This document shows positions 1 to 28,471 of a DNA stretch of 64,000 nucleotides, one piece after another. Below the pieces are notes generated by a model. It saw only the letters and a program-made list of their open reading frames with translations. It was not told where the DNA came from and searched no databases. The position numbers were made by a program, and so were the translations under genes. Source of the stretch: Pogonophryne albipinna (taxonomy: Eukaryota > Chordata > Actinopteri > Perciformes > Artedidraconidae); NCBI GenBank assembly GCA_028583405.1, contig CM053263.1:124001-188000 (forward strand), given 5' to 3'. Every line of letters begins with the position of its first letter. Within the stretch, counting starts at the first letter, position 1.

Positions 1-1
1 C

Positions 2-1832
2 TATCTGTCAGTATCCACAAAGAATCTGAATAATCCTGGAAAATTTTGGAAAGCCATTACATCGTTATCCACCGGCGATATCCGTAATGAGCTACCTCCG
101 TGCATTACCACAGCATCTGGCTCTATATCGGACAGGGCTACTATGCTAAATTGCTTTAATGAGCATTTTGTGTCCTGTGGTTCTCTATTTGATTCTGTCA
201 CTAACTCTGCTTCTGTGAACACTACAGTATGTGACTCTGAAAAACGTGTGTTGGAAAACCCTTTTAGTTTTACCCCTTTTACTGTTGATGTTGTTCGTGA
301 AGCTTTAACCAAGTTAGATCCTAAGAAACCGGCCGGCCCGGACAACGTAGAACCTTTCTTTTTAAAGATAGCTGCAGATTTTATTGCTCCACCTCTCACT
401 ACTCTTTTTAACCTCTCCCTCAGCACTAACACAATTCCAAAATTGTGGAAGTCAGCGTATGTCCTGCCTTTGCTAAAGGGAGGGGAGGCCACCTTATTAA
501 ATATCTATAGGCCAATCTCTAAGTTGTCAGTTCTGGCTAAGGTTCTTGAACGCTTAGTGAGTGAACAGGTAAAGGTGTTTTTATGTACAGATGACATCCT
601 GTCTAAACATCAGTCAGGCTTCAGAAAACAACACAGCACCATCACTGCCACAATGAAAGTGGTGAATGATGTGGCGGGTATTTTAGATAATAAGCAGAGT
701 TGTGCAGCTCTATTTATTGACCTTTCAAAAGCGATTGACACCATCGATCATCACATTTTAAAGCAGAGGCTGGCCAGTATAGGCATGTCCAGCCATGCAG
801 TAGGGTGGTTTGTAAACTACCTCTCTGAAAGGTCCCAATGTGTTCATTTTGATGGGCTGTCTTCTGAGTGGTTGAACATTGCAAATGGTGTTCCCCAAGG
901 TTCTGTTTTAGGTCCACTTTTATTCTCCATCTACATCAACAGTTTAGGTGAACATGTGGTTGAAGCTACTTTACATTTTTATGCGGATGATACCGTGATG
1001 TACTGTGCAGGTCCCTCCATTAAGGAGGCTGGTGTTAAATTACAGGCTGTTTTTAACATTATTCAGACTCAGCTCTCTGAACTAAAGCTTCTTTTAAATG
1101 TTGAGAAAACCAAGGTAATGCTCTTTTCTAAAGCTAAAAAGACACCAGAGCCTGTTTTAGATATTGTAACTACGCAAGGAATAAAACTTGAAGTGGCTAC
1201 CTGTTACAAATACCTTGGTATCTGGCTTGATGATTGTCTCACTTTTAAACTTCATGTCAATAACCTGCTTAAAAAGCTGAGGGTTAGGCTAGGTTTTTTC
1301 TACAGAAACAAGTCCTGTTTCTCACTTGAGGCCAGGAAAAGGCTCTGTGACCTTTTGACCTGTGCTGGACTATGGTGATTTGATGTATATGAATGCACCT
1401 GCCAATTGCCTGGTCAAGTTATAGGCTGCGTATCACAGTGCACTAAGATTTGTGACAAACTGTAAAGCATTAACCCATCACTGTACCCTGTATGCAAGGG
1501 CTGGTTTGCTTTCACTAACTGTACGGAGGCTCAGTCACTGGTACATTTTTATATACAAAGCCATGTTAGGGAAACTTCTATCTTATATCTGCTCCCTGAT
1601 CTCACGGAAAATTGTAAGTGGCTACTGCCTGGGATCGAATGCTGTGGTTTTATTAAATGTGCCAACTGCTAGGACTGTCTTAGGGAAGACAGCTTTTAGA
1701 TGCGCAGCTCCTCTGTCTTGCAATAGTCTGCAAATTAAATGGAAACTGAACAATCTGGTGCCACTAAATGTTTTTAAAGCTCGGTTGGATGCTAGTCAAT
1801 CGGAAGCTATTGGTACCTGTTTATGTGGATAA
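2..1832 (+). pseudogene. LINE reverse transcriptase, 5' cut by window edge, frameshifted
   Basis: Non-LTR retrotransposon pol fragment of the jockey/L2-like group. The frame is open from the window edge to 1378. It carries RT landmarks in order: the KPAGPDNV block, a YRPIS-like block, SGFRKQHST, the GVPQGSVLGPLLF block and the intact catalytic FYADDT at about 976-993. A frameshift near 1365 moves the remaining C-terminal part into another frame, and an in-frame TAG follows near 1420. The conserved LINE C-terminal domain is then readable to 1832. The element is therefore dead here. The 3' end is near 1961-1985, with an AATAAA and short A-rich repeats as in L2-type elements. The exact clade is not decided. 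Confidence 0.85.
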
Positions 1833-1985
1833 TTATGTAAATGAAGCTGTATGATGTCCTTTTGTTGTTCTGTTTATGTTTTTATGTTTCATGTGGAACT
1901 ACTTGAGCAGGTCTCCCTTGGAAAAGAGATCAATGATCTCAATGGGATTTATCTGTATAAATAAAGGTTTGAAATTAAATGAAGA
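1833..1985 (+). repeat. LINE 3' UTR and A-rich tail
   Basis: Non-coding 3' end of the LINE. It includes AATAAA near 1960 and a short tail of ttgaaattaaatgaa type, as is usual where L2/CR1-like elements end in short tandem repeats rather than poly(A). Confidence 0.55.
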
Positions 1986-2289
1986 TGTAATCCCCCTTTT
2001 GATCTCACCTCAAGAGATCAACTTATACACAGCATTTGAAACATAACCACTGTCATTCTTTTCTACTGTGTCTGTCCCCCAACATTTATATAAATCCATC
2101 AGAAGCTGGGATTTAGAGCACTTTAAACCTTTAGGAACAGTCCACCATAACAACTTCTTATGACAGTGGAGGGAGACCAAAATATGTTAAAAAACTGCGT
2201 CCTTGTCTGCTGAGTCATCATACTCGTCCTCTCCCTCCGCATAAGCCAACAAGGGCATTTGGTACGGAGGGGGAGGGGCAGCTTTTCCT

Positions 2290-3112
2290 TCAATGGTGGA
2301 ACTGATGAATCTGATCAGAGAGAAGTAGACTCCTCTGCTTCCTCGTGATGTCCCCCAGCCCGCTGACGGCAGCTTCTGGGCCGTCTGCTGGAGGGATGTC
2401 CTCGGGGTCCTTCTCCTCCTGTCCGCTGATGGCAGCTTCCGGGTCGACGAGTGTCAAGTCCGTCCTGATGTCGTCCAAGGTCCTTCCAGGTGGTTTCCCC
2501 GCCGCACACTGGCTCCAGTGGTACCAGTTGTCACCCTTTCCTCCTAGGCGGACGGCATGAGAGGTCCTCTGGGTGACTCTGTATGGGCCGGAGAACCTGG
2601 GGTTGAGCCACTTGGGCCTGATGACCTTCAGCCAGACGAACTCTGCTGTGTTGGCCTCGTGCTTCTCGGGTCCCCCTTTGGCGTCAGCAACCTGTGTGGA
2701 GAAGTCTGATACCCACCCCTCAAGTTACTGGAAATAAGGTTTCGAACTCATGACCTCTACTTCCTTTCCTACGCTCAAGGCTCCTGGGCCCGGGAACTGA
2801 TGGCCATGGGTCAGCTCAAATGGGGAGAAACCTGTCCCTCGGTTAATAGAGCTCCTGATTGACATAAGGGCCAGAGGCAAGGCGTCTAACCATTTCATGC
2901 CTGTCTCCTCACATGCTTTGCTGAGTTTCTGTTTGATGTTCTGATTCATCCTTTCTACCGTTCCCTGAGATTGGGGGTGATAGACGGCTCCGAAACTTGG
3001 ACTGTTCTACTGTGCGTAGGTCATGGTTCTTGAAATGGCTGCCATTGTCTGACCTCACTTTCCTAGGAAACCCATGTAGTGGAATGTAATGCGTGACTAA
3101 GAACTTGATCAC
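2290..3112 (-). pseudogene. Endogenous retrovirus-type pol fragment (integrase C-terminal part)
   Basis: Read on the minus strand, 3112-2909 carries an integrase core signature (RSDNGSHF). The next segment, in another frame (2949-2725), continues the integrase with a WLDALPLALMSIR-like helix and an FSPFELTHG motif. The downstream part (about 2690-2290) looks like the basic C-terminal tail of retroviral pol (GPYRVTQRT motif). The frame is broken near 2950 and again near 2720, and no gag, RT or env was found beside it. This is a degraded fragment without coding capacity. The group looks gamma/epsilon-like by impression only. Confidence 0.7.
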
Positions 3113-5440
3113 TGAGTCTGCATCTTCGTTATATCCCTGTTATAAATCAATCAATATTTAGAAACATGTCAACATTCATCAAACAGTATCTTATAGACAT
3201 GGAGCAGGTTAATTCTAAAACTGTCAATCAATGGTCAGATTGAACATCCAAGTTGGGGCGGCAGGTTTCTTTCAGTCCCTAAATGAAAAATGTAGATTGT
3301 GAATTTGACAGCCATGTTGATATAATACATACATTATACACACACTCCCCCTTTTTTACACATGAACTCATGTGTAACAAAATCCTGTAAGGGAAGAAAA
3401 CCTTCAGGTAATAATTGAGTATAAGAAAATACCAAACACTATTCACAAATGTACATCCATCATTTTCCACAGTAAACACTCCAGTGAAAAGAAGTGTTTC
3501 TCTCCATCTTTCAGTCCTAAAAGAAACAGAATCTTCATTTTTTAGTTTGAGCTTCACATTTTGCAAACCGCCACTGCCTGTGGGAGTGAAATATCATCAA
3601 GTAGATTAGAAACGGGTCACATGTGCGGTTTTCCAATTTTGTGGAATTTTAGGAAACCTCTCATTTCCCACAGAGCCCCAGAATAATATGTTAGTCCAAA
3701 AACATGCTTGATTAGTCATTGTTTTAAATCATGCAGTTGCACTGATCACATGCAGACATACACTCACACTCACACTCACACTGTCAGGTTGTAAAGTCAA
3801 GTTTGGTCAGGTTCACCCCAGAGTCAGTCATTGACAGTGCTTTTCTCAAGTAACACTGTCGGTCAGGGTCAAAAGGTCATTTGGTCTCAGTGTTTTTGGC
3901 CATGTGTCGTGCTCTGCAGAGACTTTGATATTTCAGCATAGGCCAGTATCCTTTGTCTACAAAAATCTGTCATATATGGAGCGCCATCATTTATTAATTC
4001 ACGATTACAACTATAATTTTCCAGACATTCTCTAACTTTTCATTGGGACAGCTGTTTCCCACATTCCCTGAAATGTGTTAGCCAAAAATGTCACTTCCTT
4101 ATAGTACCACTACTGCAGTTTATTAACACCTAATCTATATTAAACTGTCTAATAGATCTATTTCAGAAACTTGTGCATATAATTATTTTCTTAAGTCAAA
4201 ACATTATTGGGATCTGTAAAGCTCTGCCATGTTTTCCATAACTCATATTCATTTATCTTCAATTCTGGTCCACTTAAAGAAAAACGTTTAACCTCTTTAA
4301 CAGAACAGAACCGTAGGTGTCCGAATATGTAACAATCACTCCTTCCTTTATCAAGGATTTAAAAACAGAAGTCATTTCATCAATGGTTTGTAGTTGAATT
4401 TAGGAATTATCACTTATGGTAGGTATGTGTTTACTTTTTAACATCTCTAAATGTCAGTTAATGACTAATTAAATGGATGTCCATTAGGAGGTGGTGACAC
4501 TTGTCTTTTAAACTCATAATCTGGTGCCGTGCGCTCCCTGTGAAGCTGCAAGTAAGATTTTAAAAACCACTGCAGGGTGGGTCGAGTGACCCCTTCTCCC
4601 TATTGGTCGTCAATAATATGCACCATTACAATGGGTGATTGAAGGCCCCACATTATTTCCAATGAAATTGCTTTTTCAAAATTAAATGTGTTGTTTTTAT
4701 TTTTATTTTAAACTCTACATTTTGGACTACAAACAACAGTTATTTCCCATAAAAAGTTCTCCTGTAGTAATATATGCCACAATGGTGAAACCAATACCTC
4801 AAATTGAAATACTATTATTTTTGCTTAGAACTAGCTTTCCCTTCAACATGTCTGATTTTATAGAGTGGTTACTAAAACTCTCCCTTTAAACTGTAGATTA
4901 ATACTGTAACAACTCTCTCAGTAAACTATTTTCTCCTATAAATTAAATACTCACATATTTCAAGCTCCATATATTTCACACAAGAAGAAAATCCCCACAT
5001 ATTCTCCAATATTTTAAATCCCACTGTTACTTAGAACAACAGTAAAACCAGCATAGAGCATACTAACAGATCACAACAATGCACATTGACTCAAGAGTAG
5101 CCCTATGTTTTCTTTCTATTATAATTATTAATATTATCACTTTATAGTGAACACTTATTCGTATTATCTAAATGCCCTGTCCATAATCCAGACCTGCAAA
5201 TTGGTTGAGTGTAAAACTGTGTTTTTCCCTATCTGTTTACACTCTAAAGATTCTTTAAATTATTATGGATTAATTACTAATCCGTTTTTACTTCTGATCA
5301 AAATTATTTCTGTGTAATGCTTTAAACATACAAATATGTGTTAAATGTAATAGTTCTAAATTCGAACACAGTGGTTCTAGTTCTGACTAAAATACTATAC
5401 CATATGTCCAGCATATGAAGCCAAACCTTAATTTACCATC
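3113..5440. other. AT-rich stretch, no gene recognised
   Basis: No convincing reading frame, RNA gene or bounded repeat was found. The ORFs here are short and composition-driven. It may hold old decayed repeat sequence. Confidence 0.5.
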
Positions 5441-6600
5441 AGTCTGTGTTTGTGTTGTTACACCCCCTGTTAGCCCCTAGATGGCAGCACCTGACCAGAA
5501 ATGAGCTTCACTTCACTGAGGAAGAATGCAAAACTGGTCTCCTGAGAGCAACAAGCTTATGCTTCAACTTCGTTTCTTTATCTGACTCTTCTCTGTTATA
5601 TATTCTAACTAAGGTTATTTTGTGTTCACTTTTCTCACTATTTATTACTTCGTATTTCTTTATCTGACTCAGGTTGATTTATGTTCACTTATTCTATTAT
5701 ATATATTCACAGCTAGTTATATTTCCCGTACAGTCTATCCGGCCTTTATAGTGCGATGTATATTTCAACAGATGGAGAGACTTCTCAAAAACGCTTCAAC
5801 ACCCCCTTACGCGATGTGGTTTTTAGCAAGGAGTTGAAACCCAAGTCTACAGAATCTCTTTATCGTCACGTTTAGCCTTGTAGATTTAACCCAACAGAAC
5901 AAGAGATAGCGAGATCCGGTCATTTCAAATGGCTTTTGAAGGTCGCATTTCTCCTCTTGGAATTTGTACAACTTCGGTTCCTATGAGCCTCGGAATTGTT
6001 ATTCAGTTTAGTCATGGATGGAGACTCGATACTCCACTTGACTTCCCCAGCAAGTTTTAGCCATATGGGACTCAATACCCTATGCTCAAATACTTTGCTG
6101 CTTCACTTTTATCTTATATAACTACAATTGTACATATAAACATATAAATCGACTTCAGCTTTTTATTAGCCTATAGTCTACAGAATTTCCCCAGCGAGTC
6201 AGCCGTGCAGGACTAGACTACCTCACGGGGACCTCGCTGGTTTACTTTACTTTCTTTAGTGAGTTAAGGTACGGGAATGCACTACCCGACTCTTACAAAC
6301 ACTTATAAATTATAACTATCTTGGTGCCTTAGGTACAGGACTGCTCTACCTGACTCTAAGCACTTTCTTACTTAATTAAAATATGTATTGTATTTTTTAC
6401 CGTGACTAAGAACAATGAGAACGCCGCTGACAACTCTAAAATGTTGTAGTATAGCCAATCACAGATTTTGGTAATCAACAGGTATCTGCTTACCTTTGTA
6501 TTATGTAAGGCGCCCTGGTTTAGTTGTCAGTGGTATTGAGGTGTCCTCCCCTGGACTGAATTCCGTCCGCTGGCTGTCGGTGGTCCTTCTAGAGACCAGC
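5441..6600. other. Unassigned, probably leader/old retroelement sequence
   Basis: No protein was recognised. A primer-binding-like site and an LTR lie at its right edge in minus orientation, so part of 6400-6600 may be the untranslated leader of a truncated LTR retrotransposon. The rest is unassigned. Confidence 0.3.
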
Positions 6601-6604
6601 ACTC

Positions 6605-6627
6605 ATCACGTCTGGGGTCACCAGAAT
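6605..6627 (-). other. Probable primer-binding site of LTR retrotransposon
   Basis: The minus strand reads TGGTGACCCCAGACGTGAT immediately inside a sequence ending ...CTACA. TGGTGACCCC-GACGTGAT is a familiar tRNA primer-binding form in fish gypsy-like elements. It has one inserted base relative to that form. Confidence 0.45.
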
Positions 6628-7345
6628 TGTAGGAGCAAACACAGTGGTGGTGGCTTAAAGCCCACCTCCGCTCCGCGCCGTCCGTTAGATGAGCCTGGTC
6701 AGATTAATAAAAGAAGGAGTTCAAAACACCGGAATAAAAGTTATAACAATAATCTGATTTTAATGGTAAAAAACACCAATACAAGTTACAGAGTACTCTG
6801 GACTCCCAGTTCTACTGCTGTGCGATACAGATATCGGGACCAGCCAGTCAGAAACAGGGGGCCCCTGCATGAATAAACATCAGTATACATAGACATATTT
6901 GGGGGCAGAGTTGTGTCGCTTGCTCCGCCTCCCCCAAATCTCTAATTGGTCGATTTCACTCCTAAGCGAATCAGAGAGTCCATGGGGAGGAGTTGTGTCT
7001 GTTGCTCACTCCCCTAGGTGTTCTCACTGGTTGGATTCACTTCTGGTCGGGCCCAATACAGCGGATCAGAGTTCTGGGAAAAAGTATTTTACTTCTGAAC
7101 AGAGCGTGAGAGCTTCGGAAGTAAACAAGGACAGAGTCAATCTTTATCTTGCACCTGAATTCACTCCTTTACTTTCCCAAGGAATATTTCACACAAACTA
7201 TTCTTTCCCAGACAATCAAACATTGTACACAGATATATTGGTGCCTGAGATTATATTGGCCCCAGAAAGAACCTTGAAAAGAATATGTGTGTGTGCTGGT
7301 ATCTGGGTCAGTGAGTGTAAATGAGAAGGTTATATATATAGGATT
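6628..7345 (-). mobile_element. LTR (gypsy-like), right boundary uncertain
   Basis: The segment begins TGTAGGAGC on the + strand, directly beside the primer-binding site. It contains AATAAA-type sites (6708, 6736), and a TATA-like run at 7330-7341 that could serve minus-strand transcription. No second LTR copy is present. The right limit is a guess, because the sequence passes directly into the truncated BEL element. Confidence 0.35.
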
Positions 7346-7361
7346 ACTTGAAAACAGTCCC

Positions 7362-7425
7362 AAATAATACATGTTCACTTCAATACAGATTAAAATAATA
7401 CATGTTTACTTTAATACAGTATAGA
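7362..7425. repeat. 31-bp tandem duplication
   Basis: Two copies of an aaataatacatgtt.actt.aatacag unit with a 31-bp period, diverged at several positions. It sits at the truncated end of the BEL element and may mark the break/repair junction. Confidence 0.6.
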
Positions 7426-7429
7426 ACAA

Positions 7430-9301
7430 TATCTGTTAGGACTTGCACTTGATAGAACATTGCCTCGATGTCCCCCATGAAAGCAATTTGTTCTTGGCGG
7501 AATCTAAGCAGAACTCCAATGAGAGTGTTTGCCAGGTCTGGACCTTGGAGAAGTTCCTTGTTAAGAGATGTGCCTTTGCATGATGCAGTGCAATCAAACA
7601 CAACTCTAAGTTTGCGCTTTTGTTGATGGTAAACACCGTGGTGAGGTATGTACCATATCTGTCCATCATTCCTGTTAAGCTGTTCTGGTGGCACTCTCTC
7701 TGCATAACCATTTTTTAACACATCCTCCATGAATGTTTTGTATTCCATGGCATATTCTGCATCCCTCTTAAACCTCTTTAGGAGATTTAGAGTACATTGT
7801 TTTACCATTTCATAGTTGTCAGGCATAACTATATCCTTTTTTCGAAAAGGCAAGGGTAGATGATAGTGTCCATCCTTGAGTTCTACTGAGCTTGATGCTA
7901 TCTCCATGAACCTTTTGTCTTCACCTGACATTTCCTTCTTCTCTTCATAATCTTTTTCCGAGAAGTCCTGATTGTATTGTGTGATGAGGAGATCATTCAG
8001 GTTGGCTACTGATATTCTGTTGACCATTGTGACCACAGGTCCAGATTCCACAGCAGTACACGCGTTGAGTGGTCCATTTACCACCCATCCAAACACTGTG
8101 CTGACTGCATATGGTCCATTTCCTTGACTTCTTATTATGTCCCAAGGTTCCATTGCCTTAGGAACATCAACTCCTATTAGAAGCTCTATGTCAGCATCAA
8201 TTTCTTCAGCTGTATGTCACTTAGATAAGGCCATCTTTCCAGATCCTTTTGGGCTGGCCGGAAGTGTACTGGTAGAGAAAGTAGAGCCTGTCATGACTGC
8301 TAGCTGTTTTATCCTCAATAAGGTGTTTGAAAGCTCACATAAAGGACTGATATTCAAGTGGATCACCATCAAACACTTTTATCTCCATTGCTGGTAACAA
8401 GGTAAGTTTTTGCTGCATAATGATGAGGTCAGCAATATCTCTCTGTCTCTGTATAACAGTGTCGAGGTTATCATGGGTTTTATTGTGTTGGGTGGAGCTA
8501 TGCATTGTGGGCATTTTGAAAGGTCTAAACTGTGTCGTGGGTTGCTGAGGGCTGCGAAGATTAATGACAGTCCTCTGAAGTGGTGTTTTAGGCACTGCAC
8601 CCAATGGCATGAACTCCATGGCTGAGATTTCAGGATCCAACGTGTCTGTGCTTCTTTCTTTGCTTTCCTCCAGATAAGCATTCATTCCATCTTGAATTTG
8701 ATCATCCATTTTTTCCTCCACGCCAATGCTTTGCAGAACCTTTATTTTAGCAGCAGATGCTGCGATTTCTGTGTCCAGTTCCATTTGTTCCATTTCAGCT
8801 TTTAGTGGTGCTTGTTGTAATAGCAGTGCATGTTTGTCCTTTAATCCAGCTGCTCTGGCTAGCAGGGCAGCCTTTTCAGCAGACGCTCTTCTACATGCTG
8901 AGGAGACTGAAGAGGTTTTTGAGCTCCTTGACTTGTGTGAAACATTAGAGATGCTGTCATGGTGATGAATCTTTGATTGTGCAATTTTTTCTCTTTTCCA
9001 CACATCCACATCTTTCATACAATATCCAAAATGTGTAATTTTTTCAGTCCACATGATCCTCCTCTCTCTCTTCCTCTGATAAAAGCTGCTGTACGGATCC
9101 ATGAACACTGCAGAAGTCAGTTATATTTGGTTGAAACATTTCCAAAGCTTCATTCACATGTTCCACATTCCCATCCTCCACAAGCAAGGCCTTCATTTAG
9201 TTCATTTTCCTTGTGCATGCTCCTAATTTCCCACTGCGGGAGGCTTTGAGTGATTTTAACAATGTTTCTGCTTCAGCAGAAGTCCTGGGATCGTCCGACA
9301 T
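7430..9301 (-). pseudogene. BEL/Pao retrotransposon gag-pol, truncated and broken
   Basis: Read on the minus strand from an ATG at 9301. The N-terminal part has a gag/DUF1759-like segment (KVFDGDPLEYQSF at about 8360-8330). The pol part has the LLIGVDVPKAMEPW-type protease-RT linker near 8180-8150 and an RT with VVFDCTASCKG and GDIEAMFYQVQV (motif A) near 7450. The element stops just after RT motif A, so the palm YVDD region, RNase H and integrase are absent. Nonsense codons lie near 9205 and 8220, and sequence between the DUF1759 segment and the protease linker is missing. Non-functional. Confidence 0.85.
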
Positions 9302-9635
9302 TATTTATTTATTTGTTTTTAGGCCGTGCGTAAAAGACGTTGCGCTCCTTTAATGAGTCTCACAGAGCACGCCTGGCTTCCTTTGTTGCACAAACAAATT
9401 CAATCACATTCTTTTCACAGACGATCCACAGGTATTTACATTCCTCCTCCAATGTGTGCATCGCCGTTATGATTTCCTTTTAGACATTAACACATCCGAC
9501 ATTCCATTCAATGCGTACATGGATTTATTCCATTTATTTACTCACGACCGGCCCAGTCTGTCCGCTCCGGTGTGTCCCTCTTTTCCGGGGATCCAAACGG
9601 TGTGTGTCTCTTCCTTACGGAGTTTTTCGACTTGA

Positions 9636-10110
9636 TGTTGTGGCATCCAAGGTTTCCTTATGCCACTATAGAGCGGGGTTGACGACACACAATCCAAAGC
9701 AATAAGCAGCCGAAGGTTTTCAAGTCAAAAAATGTAATTTATTAACAAAAAAGTATTGACTTAAATAGTCTCAAAATAACAAATCTAAATCAATATTTCG
9801 GCGATATACTTTCTTATATAAACTATACTTTGCAGTCCAATTTGCAACACTAATCTCTGTTTACAATTTGCGTCGAAAAACTGTTCCGCTCCCCGTCTCA
9901 TCAGGTCTCAGAGCCCCGCGGCTGTCCTCAATTACCTCACTTAAATAAACACCGGAAGGTTCAAGGAAACAGATCATATTTACGATTTAAAATGAACAAT
10001 CATTTCATCAAAAGATATTCACCATGGCAATATAAATCATTTTCCATCATTAATTCATTTATCAAATTATGAATCTAAATAATAACTTTGACTTCATTGT
10101 GGCTCTAACA
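9636..10110 (-). mobile_element. BEL/Pao 5' LTR
   Basis: On the minus strand the segment starts TGTTAGAGCCAC and ends CCACAACA, giving short TGTT...AACA inverted ends as BEL LTRs have. An AATAAA lies inside it (complement near 9738). It precedes the gag start by about 335 nt of leader. No 3' LTR is present, so the boundary is inferred from one copy. Confidence 0.5.
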
Positions 10111-10256
10111 GTAACCTATATAAATGTTTTATTTATATAGGGTGCCTATTGTGAAAAAACGAAACACTATTTGGAAGGGGGTTTACTGAAGTGTGTTTAA
10201 GAATATGCCTTTTTCAAAAGAACATTTCTATGACAACCAAAGTGGCCCAGGCTTTC

Positions 10257-11013
10257 TGGCATAGTGGCTAAAAACTATTGCAAGAAAGGAACCAAAAACT
10301 TGGTGGTCAACTTGATGAAGATCGTTGTAGGGAAAACATAACCCTGATGAACCACAGCAGAGAGAGATAAATCATCCTGCAGAAGATGAAGGAGACTTTT
10401 GAATTTAGACAGCAGCTTCTCCACTATCCTGAAGAGTCCCACACTGTTCTCACAGTATTTCCAAGGCTGCTTGATATTACATTTTCTCTAACTGCAGTTC
10501 ATTACTTTAGGCTTGGCATGTGATTGATTGTCAAATGTGTCAATTTAATACATGTATTTTATTTGTCTGTGTTGCTTTAGATTATTCAAGATTTCAGCCT
10601 CCGCTAAAGCTAAACTGCTTAAAAAGTGGCCCTTATCCTAAAGGGAAGATCATAAGAGAAGCAGAGAGCCTTACTGCTTCCCCAGTTCTCCAGAGTTTGC
10701 TGAAGTCGGCCAGGAGTGATGAATCACCAGAGGAAGGTCCAGGTATTAGCTCACAGTCTAATAAGACATGGACGGTCACATGGAGTTGGTTAGATTGCTT
10801 TGAAATGTAGTTCTCAATAGAAAGATACAAGTGATACAAGTGAATGTATGTTTTTCTTACGGAATGGGACAGTGATATGGCATTGTTCCTGCTGCTCGTG
10901 CATATGCTTCCACCACAGCCGACTAAAAAGATAAGGCAGAAGATCAGCGAAGCACAGGCCCTGGACCATCTAGTTGTTTCACAAGGCATGTGCCAGTCTA
11001 AAGTGCATATTTA
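10257..11013 (+). pseudogene. Relic of a multicopy fish gene (SAMD3-like/uncharacterised family)
   Basis: Three collinear protein blocks survive: QKMKETFEFRQQLLHYPEES..VLTVFPRLLD (10380-10480), then KGKIIREAESLTASPVLQSL (about 10640-10700), then WDSDMALFLLLVHMLPP (about 10860-10920) ending in a stop near 11013. I remember these blocks in this order from a large family of teleost proteins, often labelled sterile alpha motif domain-containing 3-like and of unknown function. A stop codon precedes the first block and frames differ between blocks. This may be a decayed gene copy or captured exons. Confidence 0.55.
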
Positions 11014-12000
11014 AGTGGGAAATGCAGCGTATTACATTTAATTTTTTTCTGAAGTCATGCAGGATCCTTGAGGAACATCTTCTTCTCATATATCCTGCAG
11101 AATGAAGCACTACATTCAAAACTACTTAAACACTTACCAAAACCAAACTGTTGCCCCAAATGGCAGACACTTCATTTATTGTACAAGACACTTTGTCCAA
11201 CCAACGTCACACCATTGTGCTCAATCTATGCACACACATCTTTTATGGTGTTCTGTGTGTAGAGAATTCTGCAAATAAAGATTGTTCAAGTCTACAAAAA
11301 TATGTGCAGAAACACAAATAGGCCTATACTGTTGTTATACTTTTGCTTTTCTCCAAAACAAATTGGTGCTACATTCATGCACAACACATAATTACAGTTG
11401 TGTAAACAAAAATGATGCCTCTGTCAAATACAGTAAATGGAAAGGAAAACTTTGAGGAAAAAGAAATACAAAAAAGCTATTAACCAAAAACAGAGGAAAG
11501 AAAAGTGCTTAGGCTGTTTTTTACCACCTCACTGGGTCTGACCACAGCTCCTAATCAACCTGCAGAAGAAGCATGCACCTTTAGGCCTGACGGTCATACA
11601 GCTCCAACAGTTATGCTGCAAATAACTCTTCAACTGACTTCAGTTCACCCTCCCTCAGCTCTACCTCTTCCTCTTGCTGCTGTCAATGTTGTAAAAATGT
11701 CTTACATGGAGTATCTGGTGCTTACATCCTGGTTGATAAGTCAACAATAAAGCAGTTTGGTGTTTATGTTCATTTATTGGCATGTGCATGAGGGCGAACA
11801 AGTGAATATGTCAGATTTCTGTGTCTTACTTAGAGAACTGTGTGTAATGCCTTGCAAAAAGTCCCAAGTTGAATTAAAAATTGGGTGCAGAACTGAAAAT
11901 GTGTAAATGTTTTGAGCTGAGGTTTTGCTCTTTCAGTGTCAGTTTAAATAATAATGCTTTACGGGTCATTTGAGTGTGTTAGATAGTGTTTTAAATAGCG
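11014..12000. other. No gene recognised
   Basis: AT-rich sequence with only short random ORFs. No RNA gene or clear repeat boundary was seen. Confidence 0.45.
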
Positions 12001-12049
12001 CTACTTAAAGAGCTGTACAACCATCCACCCGTCATTATACTGGGCGGAG

Positions 12050-12642
12050 CTTTGGCGCCCTCTGGTGTTGTAAAACAGGAAGTCCGGATCGCTTGGTAGA
12101 TCCGGTCTTCCTCAGCCAACCAGGAAAGAGGGCTTGTCGGGATCTGGACTGAGGCGGATGAGACCAGAAACCTTTGTTCTGTCTCCTCTCGCTCCTCGCC
12201 GTTAAACAGCAGCCTGTCAATGCTTCCGGACAAACTGCTCGCGGTTCTGTGAGTGGGATACCTCAGAAGGATGCTCTCCGAATGAGACATCAGCAGCTAC
12301 TATTGACTCGGTTTTTCATATTTTTCCTGCTCGCTACAGCCTGAGGGGGACGTCTGCTCGTGTTGTTCCTGTCAGCTGCTAAATGGAAATAAAACGGGGA
12401 TCTGATCGAGGTGCGTGCAATGAAAACCCGCGTTTTAGTGATCTTTGTGATCAGTGAGTTTACTCTGACCTCAAAATAATTCTGTATACACACTGTAGGG
12501 TTTCTATGCATGCTAACCTGATCCACGGTGAACTGTAGCGGTCTGTGCTGTCTTATGTGTATCCCGCCACCAGGGACCGAGCTCCTGTAGTTAGCCTAGT
12601 CCTGGTCGGGGTTGTAGTTCTTCTGAGCTTCCTTCATCAGAA
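12050..12642 (+). promoter_or_regulatory. Candidate tinf2 promoter and 5' UTR
   Basis: A locally GC/CpG-richer stretch just upstream of the first candidate start codon. It includes an ETS-like ACAGGAAGTCCGG at about 12074-12086 and a GGGGTTGTAGTTC near 12609, reminiscent of a ZNF143 site. The transcription start is not determinable from sequence alone. Confidence 0.4.

Positions 12643-28471
<15,829 letters not shown>

Noticed and set aside
11991..12526. Minus-strand ORFs as a divergent gene at the tinf2 promoter
   Set aside because: No recognisable protein, and they lie in a CpG-richer promoter-like region.
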